The notes under the pieces are model-generated. The model was not told where the DNA came from, made no database searches, and saw only the letters and a list, made by a program, of their open reading frames with translations. A program made the translations under genes and the position numbers. From contig JACQZN010000127.1 in NCBI GenBank assembly GCA_016213845.1, forward strand, positions 1-33,725: a DNA stretch of 33,725 nucleotides, written 5' to 3'. Within the stretch, counting starts at the first letter, position 1, and every line of letters starts with the position of its first letter. Origin of the DNA: Candidatus Wallbacteria bacterium (GTDB taxonomy: Bacteria; Muiribacteriota; UBA6191; JACPRK01). This document shows, piece after piece, positions 25,406-33,692 of the stretch.

Positions 25406-26077
25406 TTACCGAGCTCGGCCATGCACCAACCCTCCGCCGTCGATCGAAATCCCGTAGCGCGGGTCGTCGTCCGGTCCGCTCACGAAGATCTCCCGGGAGG
25501 CCTGCAGGCCAGGCGAGTAGACGGAAGCTCCGCGATCCAGCGGCCGGCTGCCCAGCCCCCCATCCGCAGCGGAGAGCGCTCGCTCCGCAAACACCACGTA
25601 GTCGCCGGATTCGACGCGAGCCGTCCGGGCCTGGTCCCTGTACAGCACGACATCGGGCAAGTTGGACACCGTCGCCAGCTCGTCCTGCGACAGCTGCGAC
25701 AGCTTCGTGGCGGCCGGCAGCCGGACGCTGGGGCGCTCCGGGTCCGTGACGTGATCGACAGGGCATGCCATCTGACAGAACGCATCCGGCGACTCCTCAT
25801 CCTCCACCACCCACTCGCCCCGCGAGTTGTCTCGGACGACCCGCCCGCGGAAGTAGAGGACGCCCCCGCCCCGTCCGCCGGCGTCGACGTATCCGGCCCG
25901 CGCGGCCTGGGCCTGCTGATCCCGCAGAAGCGACAGCACCTTCTTGGCCGATGCCCGCGCCCGGAAGTACGTCAGCTGCGGCCCCAGCACGAGCACGGCC
26001 GACAGTGACAGCGCCGACAGGATCGCCAGCGTCACCACCAGCTCGAGGATCGAAAACCCTCTCGACGGCCGGCTCAT
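25406..26077 (-). CDS. Prepilin-like protein (GspH/FimT type)
   Basis: A 223-residue protein with an N-terminus typical of GspH/FimT: MSRPSRG|FSILELVVTLAILSALSL, Glu at +5. The following YFRARASAKKVLSLLRDQQAQAARAG is the long alpha-helix, and the rest is beta-rich. Cysteines occur in FCQMACPVDHV. Its ATG overlaps the upstream stop as ATGA (4 nt), so the set is co-translated. Confidence 0.77.
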   Translation of the reverse strand: MSRPSRGFSILELVVTLAILSALSLSAVLVLGPQLTYFRARASAKKVLSLLRDQQAQAARAGYVDAGGRGGGVLYFRGRVVRDNSRGEWVVEDEESPDAFCQMACPVDHVTDPERPSVRLPAATKLSQLSQDELATVSNLPDVVLYRDQARTARVESGDYVVFAERALSAADGGLGSRPLDRGASVYSPGLQASREIFVSGPDDDPRYGISIDGGGLVHGRAR

Positions 26078-26772
26078 AGCGCTGAGGGCGGCCGCACGTG
26101 CGACAGCCGGAAAGTCGCCCCGAAGCGCGAGGTGCCCACGCCAGCCTCCAGCCCCAGGGTCACACACCGGTCTCCCAGCTCGAAAGCGAACACCTCCGGG
26201 CTCACGAGCTCCTCCCGAGTGTCGGGAAGGCCGGAAACGGCCGCGGACAGGAACCCGGACACCGCTCCCCGCGAGCCGGTTCCCTCGTTGGCCGAGAGCT
26301 CGCCCGCAAGATCCGACGCTGCGATCAGCCGCCGGCCGGCTTCCCGGATCGGCCTGCGCTCCCTCAGGTAGAGGCTGCGGCCGGAACGGTAAACGACCCC
26401 CGTGCAGGACAGCTCCGCGCCGAGATCCTCGATTCCGGCGTCGCCGCCCGCAGGAATCACGACCGGCACCCGCTCGTACACCAGCACGGGCCCGAACGCC
26501 GTGTCCCGCACGCGCACGATCGCGCTCGCCTCGCGCAGCTTCGAGAGTATTCGATCCTGCGAGAAGACGGACAGGTACCGCAGCTCCAGGTCCTGCGAAG
26601 CCCTCCGCTCCATCGACACCGAGGCCGTGTACATCCCCAGGAACCCCGCCAGCACCACCGAAGAGCTGACCACCACGATCATCAGCTCCACCAGGCTGAA
26701 CGCGCCGGGCGAATCGCACCGTCCCCCCGGTCCACCCCGGGACCTTCCCCCATTGCCGTTCGGGGCACTCAT
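26074..26772 (-). CDS. Prepilin-like protein (PilW/GspJ type)
   Basis: A 232-residue protein. The signal is SPGA|FSLVELMIVVVSSSVVLAG, with Ala rather than Gly at -1 and Glu at +5. Ala at -1 is an accepted but less common cleavage site. It is the first of four pilin-like genes on this strand. TAGAAT lies 7 nt before its ATG and there is no ribosome binding site, so it may be leaderless. It diverges from the proline-rich gene with a 34-bp gap. Confidence 0.77.
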   Translation of the reverse strand: MSAPNGNGGRSRGGPGGRCDSPGAFSLVELMIVVVSSSVVLAGFLGMYTASVSMERRASQDLELRYLSVFSQDRILSKLREASAIVRVRDTAFGPVLVYERVPVVIPAGGDAGIEDLGAELSCTGVVYRSGRSLYLRERRPIREAGRRLIAASDLAGELSANEGTGSRGAVSGFLSAAVSGLPDTREELVSPEVFAFELGDRCVTLGLEAGVGTSRFGATFRLSHVRPPSAL

Positions 26773-26779
26773 CGGCTAA

Positions 26780-26785
26780 ATTCTA
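26780..26785 (-). promoter_or_regulatory. -10 box (TAGAAT) before the pilin operon
   Basis: On the minus strand TAGAAT is followed by 7 nt and then the ATG of the PilW-like gene. On the plus strand TAAATT at 26777-26782 overlaps it and could serve the proline-rich gene. The divergent promoters would share the same few bases. Confidence 0.5.
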
Positions 26786-26806
26786 GCAGAGCGTTCCCTG
26801 CAACAA

Positions 26807-27757
26807 ATGCCAATCCGCATCCGCCGTTCTTCCACCCCCTGGCTCGACCTGGTCCTGGCCGCCGCGCTGGCGCTCCCGGTGGCCGCCCTCGCCTGGGCCG
26901 CTCCCGAAGCGAGCGCGCCCGCGGGCTCGGCGACTTCTTCTTCGGAGGCCGCACAGCAGTCGGAGCAGAGCCCGGCCGGGGCTGCCGCGGGAACGGCGCC
27001 CAGGCCGTTCGAGCGCTCCAACGTCAAGTTCGCGGGCGAAGGCGTCCCACCGCCGCCCGAGCCGCCCGCCCCGCCGGCCGCTCCTCCCGGCGGCCCCCCG
27101 GCCACACCGCCCGGACCGCCGCCGCCCCCATCGCCGCCCACGCCACCATCCCCGCCTTCACCCCCGGGCGGCCCGGGGCAACAGCCCTCGAATCCTCCTT
27201 CGACTCCACCGGCAACGCCACCGGCCCCCCCGCCTGGGACGCCTCCCGCGTCTCCTCCGCCGCCGCCAGCCCCACCCTCGCAGCCACCGGCTCCACCGGC
27301 TCCTCCGACGCCCCCGCCGCCCTCGACGCCGCCGTCCGGCCCCCCTGCCGCTCAGCCGCCACCGCCCTCGCCCCCTCCTCCGGCCCCCCCCCCGCAACCC
27401 CCGCCCAATCCGCCACGGCCGCCCCCCCCGCCGCCGGCGCCCCAGCCGCCCCCGCCGCCGCCCTCGCCTCCCCCGCGACCCAATCCGCCGCCACCTCCTC
27501 GACCGCCGCCGCCACCGCCGCCACCACCGCCGGCCCCGCCGCCGAGCCCCCCGCCCAGGCCGCCCGCGCCGCCGCCGGCGCAACCCCCGCCGCCCCCCGC
27601 TCCTCCACCGTCCCCCCCACCCTCTGGCGGCGGACGCGGCGGATGCTGCAGCCTGACCGATTCGGACGGGCGAATCCCCGCTTCCCGTCTGCTGCTCTGG
27701 ATGGTGCCGTTCGCGCTCGTGCTCTGGCGGCGCACGAGGACAACCTCAGGGCGTTGA
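26807..27757 (+). CDS. Exported proline-rich protein with CTERM-like tail
   Basis: A 316-residue protein. A signal peptide (DLVLAAALALPVAALAWAAP) is followed by an Ala-rich linker and then about 190 residues of Pro-Pro repeats (PPxPPxP type), an extended spacer that could cross the cell wall. The end is SGGGRGGCCSLTDSDGRI, then a hydrophobic segment (LLLWMVPFALVLW) and RRTRTTSGR. A Gly/Cys motif, a helix and basic residues match the layout of CTERM surface-sorting signals such as MYXO- or GlyGly-CTERM, though I cannot match a named model. Low-complexity DNA keeps every frame open here, but only this frame has a signal peptide and an anchor. The gap to the Lgt-like gene is 40 bp. Confidence 0.65.
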   Translation: MPIRIRRSSTPWLDLVLAAALALPVAALAWAAPEASAPAGSATSSSEAAQQSEQSPAGAAAGTAPRPFERSNVKFAGEGVPPPPEPPAPPAAPPGGPPATPPGPPPPPSPPTPPSPPSPPGGPGQQPSNPPSTPPATPPAPPPGTPPASPPPPPAPPSQPPAPPAPPTPPPPSTPPSGPPAAQPPPPSPPPPAPPPQPPPNPPRPPPPPPAPQPPPPPPSPPPRPNPPPPPRPPPPPPPPPPAPPPSPPPRPPAPPPAQPPPPPAPPPSPPPSGGGRGGCCSLTDSDGRIPASRLLLWMVPFALVLWRRTRTTSGR

Positions 27758-27797
27758 CGGCGCAGGCCGCCCGCCTGGCCAGCCCCCGTGCACGCCC

Positions 27798-28547
27798 GTG
27801 TTCCCTCGCATCGAGATTCCAGGCATCGCATCGGTCGCCACTTGGGACGTCCTCGCCTGCCTGGCGCTTCTGGTGGCCTATGCCGACCTGGTGTCGCGAG
27901 CGCGGGCCAGCGGCGTCCATGAGCACAGGGCGGCCGAGCTCTTCCTTGCATCGATGGTCCTATCGGTGGCGGGCGGCTGGGCCGGAGGGATGCTCTGGGG
28001 CGCCCGAGACTCCGTCACGGTGACCTCGGGGCTCAGCTTCCTCGGCGCGCTCGTTTTCGGAGCGCCCCTGGTGGCCGCCGTCCTGTGGCTGCGGGGCGGA
28101 GACGTCCTGCGATTGCTGGAGCTGGGGACCGGGAGCCTGGCCCTGGCGCTCGCCGTGATGCGCCTGGGCTGCTGGGCCAACGGCTGCTGCGGGGGGAGGC
28201 CGACCGAGCTGGCCTGGGCCGTTCCGCAGCCGCCGCCGGTTCCGGGCACCTGGGTGGCAGGTCATCCCGTACAGCTCATCGAGGCGGTTCTGATGTTCGC
28301 GCTCTGGCGCGGGCTGGATGCGCTCCACGGGCGGCGGCCGGCCCCGTTCGTGGTGGCAGCCACAGCGCTGGTCGCCTTGGGCGGCACGCGGTTCGGCCTG
28401 GAATGGCTCCGGGCCGACTGGCGGCCGGGCGGTCCGCTACCCGGCCTCTCGTGGGCGCAGCACGTCTGCCTGGCGCTCGCCTCGGCCGGCGCGCTCGCCT
28501 GGGGTGCGTCTGTTCGAGCCCCGCGGCCTGGCCCGGAGCCGAGCTAG
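27798..28547 (+). CDS. Divergent Lgt-like (prolipoprotein diacylglyceryl transferase) membrane protein
   Basis: A 249-residue polytopic protein. It has the Lgt landmarks TSGLSFLGALVFGA (near 76-90), MRLGCWANGCCGGRPT (121-136), HPVQLIEAVLMF (156-167) and RFGLEWLRAD near the end. Lgt transfers diacylglyceryl from phosphatidylglycerol to the lipobox cysteine. The HGG-type catalytic loop is not obvious, and the second region has GC...GCC, seen in some Lgt-like proteins of uncertain activity. The GTG at 27798 is the best start; no strong ribosome binding site is seen. Its TAG overlaps the convergent permease stop. The CC motif in the adjacent CTERM tail makes a lipid-modifying role for this enzyme tempting, but that is speculation. 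Confidence 0.72.
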   Translation: MFPRIEIPGIASVATWDVLACLALLVAYADLVSRARASGVHEHRAAELFLASMVLSVAGGWAGGMLWGARDSVTVTSGLSFLGALVFGAPLVAAVLWLRGGDVLRLLELGTGSLALALAVMRLGCWANGCCGGRPTELAWAVPQPPPVPGTWVAGHPVQLIEAVLMFALWRGLDALHGRRPAPFVVAATALVALGGTRFGLEWLRADWRPGGPLPGLSWAQHVCLALASAGALAWGASVRAPRPGPEPS

Positions 28548-30166
28548 TCGATGACCGCTTCGACCACTTTCTCGGAGCGGAGGCGGAAGAGGATGGCCGC
28601 CAGCCCGGTGAGCAGGGCATAGGCGCCCGTGGCGAAGGCGAAGCTGGCCGGAATCGTCTCGACGAAAACCGTCCAGCCGCCGTCGATTCCGAGCGGGACC
28701 AGCAGCAGCCAGCAGGTGAGCGTGAGCAGCCAGGCGAACGAGAGGCCGATCGAGTTGATGAAGCTGATCCAGAGGACCTGGCCGAAGGTCATGCGGTGCT
28801 GGTGGACGAGTCCCTTCGAGGGAAGCCTGTACGGCGAGAGGACGGCGACGATGTTTCCGATCGCCAGGTGGGCCAGCAGGAGCGCCTGCCCGCCGAGCAG
28901 CACCAGGCCGGCGCGCTGCAGAGAGCTTCCGAACGCAAGCGAGAGCGCCAGCGTGGAGCCCACCGAGGCCAGGGAGATGAGCGCCCAGTACGCCACGTTC
29001 TTGCCGACGAGCATGACGACGGGGTCGACGGGGGCGGTGACCAGGAACCGCAGGCCCGTGCGCTCCAGGCTGAAGGAATTGAAGAGGAGGCCGACGAAGA
29101 AGAAGATTGCAGCGAAAGCGACCGAAGGGACAAGCATGTCGCGATCGCGCTCGGGAAGAATCAGAACGCCAGCGCCGAGGGCCCCGGCGAAGAGGAGCGC
29201 GAAGAGGACGAGCACCAGTCGGCACTGCGGCTCTCGCAGGAGCAGCTTGAGCTCCTTGAGCGCGATGGCGGCCACGCCACGATGGCCCAGGAAGCGCGCC
29301 AGGAGATTGAACTGGCGAGAGTCGGCGGGCGCGCCGCCTTCCACTCGGGATTCGGCGGCCCCGGCGCTGTCGCCCCGGGTGAGGAGCCACTCGGAGGCGC
29401 GGGCCGCCATCAGCACCGTGAGCAGCGTGATGGCCAGGAGTACGGAGGACTGGTAGGCGAGCTCTACCCAATCGCCCCTGGCGAGTGCGACCAGGGCCTC
29501 TGCGGCCAGGCCGCAAGGCAGCCATGCGCCGAAGGCGCTGATCTCCAGGCGCAAGAGCACGTCGGCCGCGCCGCTGAAGAAGATCCCGAACTCGATTCCC
29601 CAGACGCCGAAGGCTATCACGAGTGGAAGGATGATCATCATCCAGTCGGTCGTCTTGCGGTCCTTGAGGAGGTTCAAGAGGAGCGAAAGGAGCAACTGGC
29701 TCGCGGCGACCGTGTGGAGCAGGAAGCAGAACAGGACGGCCAGGGCCGCGGGCACGGTCTCCCAGGAAGGCGCGACGGCGACCGCGACGGCCAGGAAGAT
29801 TGGATAGACGAGCACAGTCGACAGCTCCAGCAGGTTGCCCAGGAAGCTGCCGAGGAAGATGCGGAAACCGCCCACGGGGTAGAGGAAGAGCCGCGTGACG
29901 TCGAGGCTCTCGTTGACGCGGTAGCCGAAGAGCGGGAAGGACAGCCAGAAGACGTACGCCACGCCCAGCGTGATGTGGAGCAGCTCCCGGGCCTGGCGTG
30001 CGGGGAGGGTGAGGACCTGCACGCCCAGGAACAGCGAGAAGGCAGCCATGCCGGTGAACGTGAAGACGAGCATGGCTGCCGTGGCCCAGACGGTGCCCTG
30101 GGACTGGGCGTAGGCCCGCTCGGTGAGCCGGCACTTGAGCCAGAGGATGCGGTTCAACCAAGCCAC
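28544..30166 (-). CDS. ABC-2-type transporter permease
   Basis: A 540-residue membrane protein with about twelve hydrophobic segments and no nucleotide-binding motif. It is longer than the usual six-helix ABC-2 permease and looks like two permease halves in one chain (for example FLYPVGGFRIFLGSFLGNLLELS in the first half and FLVTAPVDPVVMLVGKN in the second). The GTG at 30166 overlaps the ATPase stop by 13 nt. Its TAG overlaps the Lgt-like TAG on the other strand at CTAG. With the ATPase it forms an exporter; the substrate is unknown. Confidence 0.82.
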   Translation of the reverse strand: MAWLNRILWLKCRLTERAYAQSQGTVWATAAMLVFTFTGMAAFSLFLGVQVLTLPARQARELLHITLGVAYVFWLSFPLFGYRVNESLDVTRLFLYPVGGFRIFLGSFLGNLLELSTVLVYPIFLAVAVAVAPSWETVPAALAVLFCFLLHTVAASQLLLSLLLNLLKDRKTTDWMMIILPLVIAFGVWGIEFGIFFSGAADVLLRLEISAFGAWLPCGLAAEALVALARGDWVELAYQSSVLLAITLLTVLMAARASEWLLTRGDSAGAAESRVEGGAPADSRQFNLLARFLGHRGVAAIALKELKLLLREPQCRLVLVLFALLFAGALGAGVLILPERDRDMLVPSVAFAAIFFFVGLLFNSFSLERTGLRFLVTAPVDPVVMLVGKNVAYWALISLASVGSTLALSLAFGSSLQRAGLVLLGGQALLLAHLAIGNIVAVLSPYRLPSKGLVHQHRMTFGQVLWISFINSIGLSFAWLLTLTCWLLLVPLGIDGGWTVFVETIPASFAFATGAYALLTGLAAILFRLRSEKVVEAVID

Positions 30167-30930
30167 GACAGATCCTGCTCGAAGGCGGTCTCGCCGATGG
30201 TCTGGAGAAAGACCTCTTCGAGGTCCTTGTCCTTGTCGATGCTGAGCGAAGCCCGGATCTCGTCCAGCGTGCCGCAGGCGATGAGGCGGCCCTTCTTGAG
30301 GATGGCGACGCGTGTGCAGAGCTTCTCCACGAGCTCCATGACGTGGGAGCTGAAGAAGACGGTCATCCCCTTGCCGACGAGGTGGTTGAGGATGTTGCGA
30401 ATGGAGCGGCTGCTGACCACGTCGACGCCGTTGAAGGGCTCGTCGAGGAAGACGACGGCAGGCTTGTGGATGATCGCGGCGGCGAGCGCCACCTTCTTCC
30501 GCATGCCCTGGGAGTAGTCGATGATGAGGCGGCCCCCGTCGTCGGCCATCTCCAGCGTGTGCAGGAGCTGGGCGGTGCGGGTGCGGACGACGGACTCCTC
30601 CAGGCCGTACATCCGCCCGGTGAAGTGCAGGTACTCCTCGCCCGTCAGCCGCTCGTAGAGATGTAGCTCCTCGGGGAGCACTCCCACCCGGCGCTTGACC
30701 TCGATCGGGTGGCGGGTCACGTCGAATCCCAGGACCTGCACGGTGCCCTCCGTGGGGCGCAGGAGTCCCGTGATCATCTTGATCATCGTGGACTTGCCGG
30801 CCCCGTTGGGTCCGAGAAGCCCGAAGATCTCGCCCGGGTGGACGAGCAGGTCGACGCGGTCGACGGCCGTGATCGGTCCGAAGCGGCGCGTCAGGCTCTT
30901 GAGCTCGATGCTCTCCATGGAATCACTCAT
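30154..30930 (-). CDS. ABC transporter ATP-binding protein (ABC-2 exporter)
   Basis: A 258-residue ATPase. Walker A is GLLGPNGAGKSTMIK, the Q-loop region is followed by the signature YSQGMRKKVALA (a common variant of LSGGQ in ABC-2 exporters), Walker B is VVFLDEPFNGVD, and the H-loop is FFSSHVMELVE. ATGAGTGA at 30930 overlaps the TPR stop. A second in-frame ATG at 30918 (MESIELKSL) is equally plausible and closer to the family's usual length. It drives the adjacent permease. Confidence 0.92.
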   Translation of the reverse strand: MSDSMESIELKSLTRRFGPITAVDRVDLLVHPGEIFGLLGPNGAGKSTMIKMITGLLRPTEGTVQVLGFDVTRHPIEVKRRVGVLPEELHLYERLTGEEYLHFTGRMYGLEESVVRTRTAQLLHTLEMADDGGRLIIDYSQGMRKKVALAAAIIHKPAVVFLDEPFNGVDVVSSRSIRNILNHLVGKGMTVFFSSHVMELVEKLCTRVAILKKGRLIACGTLDEIRASLSIDKDKDLEEVFLQTIGETAFEQDLSWLG

Positions 30931-32239
30931 CCTCGTCGTCTTCGGACACGAAGCGCTCCACCAGGTGATCGATGCGCTCGAGTTTCTCGCGGACTTCGCT
31001 GGACCGCGAGAGCCGCTCCAGGCCGTTGCGGGCGACCCGGCGATAGTAGGACTCCGGCTCGGCCTCCTCGAGGACACGCTGGAAGCACTTGCGCGCGCCC
31101 TTGGGCATGCCGGAGCTGACGTAGACGCGCCCGAGCTTGGCCAGCGCCTCGACCTTGACGTGGCGGTCGGCGGCGAGCTCGGAGGCGCGCCGGTACCAGC
31201 GGATCGCCTCCTGGGGATCGCGCTCCTGGCGCTCCAGGTGCGCTCCGATGTGCAGGCAGGCCAGCTCGGCGCCCGGGAAGCCAGGGTGCCGCTCCAGCAG
31301 CCTGGAGAAGATGGCGCGCGCGGTGGCACCTGCCCGCAGCGAACCCTGCAGGTGGCAGGCCCGCGCAAAGGCACGCACGGCCACAGGACTGGCCCCGGTG
31401 GTTGCCGCCATCGCCAGCGCACGCTCCAGCATCTGCGCATTGGCCGGCGCGACCCGGAGCCCCTGGAGATAATGACGCAGCGCGTCACGCGGCTTGCCTT
31501 CGGCCCGGTCGAGCGCTGCAAGCTCCGGATAGGTCTCCTCCAGGAAGGGAATCGCCCGCCGCCAGACCAGCGACATCAACGTGGCGCGAGCGTCCGTCGC
31601 GCTCGAATGCGTCAGCAAGCGGCCCCGCAGCAGGACGAACTCCGGGTCGTCGGTGCTCACCGCGTGCTCGTCCAGGGCAGCATTCATCCGCGCAGCGGCC
31701 CGCTCCACCAGCCCCATCGCCAGCTCGACCTGGGCCAGCCCGAGCTGCGCGTCGCCGAACGTGCGCGTGTTCTTCGGCAACGACGCCGCATGGAACCAGA
31801 GCCGGGCGCGATGGAGATCGCCGTCCTTGAGGTAGTTGCGGCCCAGTCGAAAGGCCGAATCCCCGGGTCCCGGGCGCTCGCCCAGCGTGTTGCCCTCGGA
31901 ACGAGAGGGCTCCAGCCGGTAAGCGCGCACCAGCGCCTCCGTGCGGGCGGCCGGCTGCTTGGCGTACCGCAGGGCGCCCTGCTGATAGGCCACGGCCGAG
32001 GCCAGATCGAGGGTGAACCGGGAGAAGTAGCCGCCATCCTCCTCGAGGGCAGCCAGGAAACCGGCCACCCCGACCAGCGCCGTCGCCGCCACCAGCTTGC
32101 GCAACAACCGGAGCTGCGGCGCCGACACACCCGCCAGCAGTCCCACCGGCGGCACCAGCAGGAGCAACATCAACATCGCCCACCGCTCGTGGTACCAGCG
32201 GGGCTCGCGGACCGGCGGCGAGAGATGGCGATTGGACAC
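30923..32239 (-). CDS. Membrane-anchored TPR-like protein
   Basis: A 438-residue protein. The N-terminus has a WYHERWAMLMLLLLVPPVGL motif with a hydrophobic segment (about 21-38) and a second at about 47-63. The rest is a solenoid of helical repeats (TPR-like, for example AFRLGRNYLKDGDLHRARLW and AIRWYRRASELAADRHVKVE), ending in an acidic EDDEDE. The GTG at 32239 is the best start; a TATCAT box lies at 32263-32258 on this strand, 18 nt before it. Its stop overlaps the ATPase start. It could recruit cargo to the exporter, but only gene order supports this. Confidence 0.7.
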   Translation of the reverse strand: MSNRHLSPPVREPRWYHERWAMLMLLLLVPPVGLLAGVSAPQLRLLRKLVAATALVGVAGFLAALEEDGGYFSRFTLDLASAVAYQQGALRYAKQPAARTEALVRAYRLEPSRSEGNTLGERPGPGDSAFRLGRNYLKDGDLHRARLWFHAASLPKNTRTFGDAQLGLAQVELAMGLVERAAARMNAALDEHAVSTDDPEFVLLRGRLLTHSSATDARATLMSLVWRRAIPFLEETYPELAALDRAEGKPRDALRHYLQGLRVAPANAQMLERALAMAATTGASPVAVRAFARACHLQGSLRAGATARAIFSRLLERHPGFPGAELACLHIGAHLERQERDPQEAIRWYRRASELAADRHVKVEALAKLGRVYVSSGMPKGARKCFQRVLEEAEPESYYRRVARNGLERLSRSSEVREKLERIDHLVERFVSEDDEDE

Positions 32240-32349
32240 GGGAAAGACCGTCGCATGATGATACGACGCCCGCCCCCGCGACGGTAGAGTGACGGTGCTC
32301 GTCTCCCTCTTCCCTTCATTCTCGATTCTCGATTCCCCCACTCAATCCT

Positions 32350-32386
32350 CGCTACTCACTACTCGCTACTCACTACTCGCTACTCT
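32350..32386. repeat. CTACTCACTACTCGCTACT tandem array
   Basis: Degenerate CTACTCACTACTCG units, the reverse complement of the 9791 array, end 1 nt before the TAGAAT box of the sensor-like gene. Confidence 0.75.
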
Positions 32387-32392
32387 TAGAAT
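32387..32392 (+). promoter_or_regulatory. -10 box (TAGAAT) before the 7TM sensor-like gene
   Basis: TAGAAT is followed by GAGCACC (7 nt) and the ATG at 32400. The in-frame ATG at 32391 would overlap the box. The -35 region falls within the tandem repeat and shows no consensus. Confidence 0.5.
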
Positions 32393-32399
32393 GAGCACC

Positions 32400-33506
32400 A
32401 TGGACCCCTGGGCCATCGGCTCCAACGGCGTGATGATGGTGCTGGCCGTCTGCCTGGGTCTGCTGGTTACGTTCCAGCCCCGCCCCCACCGCGCGGCCGC
32501 GCTGTTCCTGGGGCTCTGTCTGGCCGCGGCTTGCTTCGGGGCGACCCGGATTCTCCTGGAAGTTCGCATCGGCATCGACGAGAAGCTCTTCTGGAGCCGC
32601 GTCGGATACCTCTGCGCGTTCTCGCTCTTGCCGATCCTCCTCGAGTTTCCGGACGCCTTTCTCGGCACGAAGTCGACCTCCCGCATAGCCAGGGCAGTCG
32701 TCTGGGCGAGCTGCGCGGCCTTCGTGGCTCTGGACTTCACGCCGTGGATGCTCACCGTAGGCGACGACCGGGTCGTCGGCTCGGGGGGACCTGCGCTCTT
32801 GGCCGTCTGGATTGTCTTCACGATGGTCAACCTGCGCTTCCTCATCCTGTTCTGGCGGGCGCGTAGAGCCGCCACCGACGAGATGCAGCAGAATCGGATC
32901 GACTACCTGATGGCGGGCGTCCTGGTCTTCGGCCTCTGCGCCGGCATCGACATCGCCCATCGTCTGGGTGTCTACAAGCTCTTCCCCGGTCTCATCGCTC
33001 AGTGGGGCGTGCTCGCCTTCCTGGGGATGAGCGCCTACGCCATCATCCGCCACCAGCTCCTCGACATCGAGGTCGCCGTCTCTCGCGGACTGGTCTACAC
33101 GCTCTCCACGGCGTCGGTTGGCGTCTTCTTCGTGCTCTTCAGCGAGCTGATGGCCACCCTCGGCGAGAAGCGCCTCGCCCTCATCCATCCGGCCAACGCC
33201 GGCTTCTTCGCCGGCATCCTCGCCGCTCTCACCTTCGACCCGATCCGCTTCCTGGTCCAGCGCGTGGTCGACTACGTCTTCTTCGGCGACAAGGAGTCGC
33301 TCGAGCGTGTGACGCGATTCCGCAAGCTCCACACGATGGTCCTGGAACGCAATCGCGAGGGTCTGCTCGAGCTGCAGCTCCACCTGACCTCGATCCTCGC
33401 CGAGTGCGAACGCGAAGCCGCCGAGGGTGGCGCGCGCCCAAGCCCTCCGCAACACGGCGGTCCCCGGACGGTAGCAAAGCGGGACGACGGGCGTGAGGCG
33501 GACTAG
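32400..33506 (+). CDS. 7TM sensor-like membrane protein without kinase domain
   Basis: A 368-residue protein. About nine hydrophobic segments occupy residues 8-275. The region AYAIIRHQLLDIEVAVSRGL onward, then VYTLSTASVGVFFVLFSELM and FDPIRFLVQRVVDYVFFGDK, matches the end of the N-terminal 7TM module found on many sensor histidine kinases. Here only about 70 more residues follow and no HisKA, HATPase or GGDEF domain is present, so it is a stand-alone module or a truncated kinase. The start at ATG 32400 is chosen from the -10 box; ATG 32391 is the alternative. Its TAG lies just before a repeat region. Confidence 0.72.
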   Translation: MDPWAIGSNGVMMVLAVCLGLLVTFQPRPHRAAALFLGLCLAAACFGATRILLEVRIGIDEKLFWSRVGYLCAFSLLPILLEFPDAFLGTKSTSRIARAVVWASCAAFVALDFTPWMLTVGDDRVVGSGGPALLAVWIVFTMVNLRFLILFWRARRAATDEMQQNRIDYLMAGVLVFGLCAGIDIAHRLGVYKLFPGLIAQWGVLAFLGMSAYAIIRHQLLDIEVAVSRGLVYTLSTASVGVFFVLFSELMATLGEKRLALIHPANAGFFAGILAALTFDPIRFLVQRVVDYVFFGDKESLERVTRFRKLHTMVLERNREGLLELQLHLTSILAECEREAAEGGARPSPPQHGGPRTVAKRDDGREAD

Positions 33507-33550
33507 TCGGTGGGAAGTAGCCAGTAGCGGGGAATCCTAACGCCCCCCCG

Positions 33551-33580
33551 CTCATCCTGAGCAGACCGCGGAGCGAAACC
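33551..33580. repeat. TCATCCTGAGC dispersed element (copy 2)
   Basis: CTCATCCTGAGCAGACCGCGGAGCGAAACC, a shortened relative of 9869-9912. It abuts the tandem CCGGTACAGG repeats. Confidence 0.5.
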
Positions 33581-33636
33581 CCGGTACAGGTAGACGCCAC
33601 GGCCCTTCCCGGTACAGGTAGACGCCACGGCCCTTC
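33581..33636. repeat. 28-bp tandem repeat, two copies (CCGGTACAGG element)
   Basis: Two identical 28-base units (33581-33608 and 33609-33636). The first 22 bases of each are the reverse complement of 24239-24260. Three copies in one window suggest a genome-wide family. Confidence 0.85.
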
Positions 33637-33692
33637 CCGCATGCCCCGCCGACTGCGGCCCTCGGTGGCGTGTTGTAGACTCATGCTCCGCA

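Noticed and set aside
27024..27951. Minus-strand Ala- and Gly/Arg-rich frames over the proline-rich region
   Set aside because: They are shadows of a GC-repetitive stretch; only the plus-strand frame has a signal peptide and membrane anchor.
28085..30517. An 810-codon plus-strand frame
   Set aside because: It runs out of the Lgt-like gene in another frame and then antisense to the permease; the product is low-complexity and charged.
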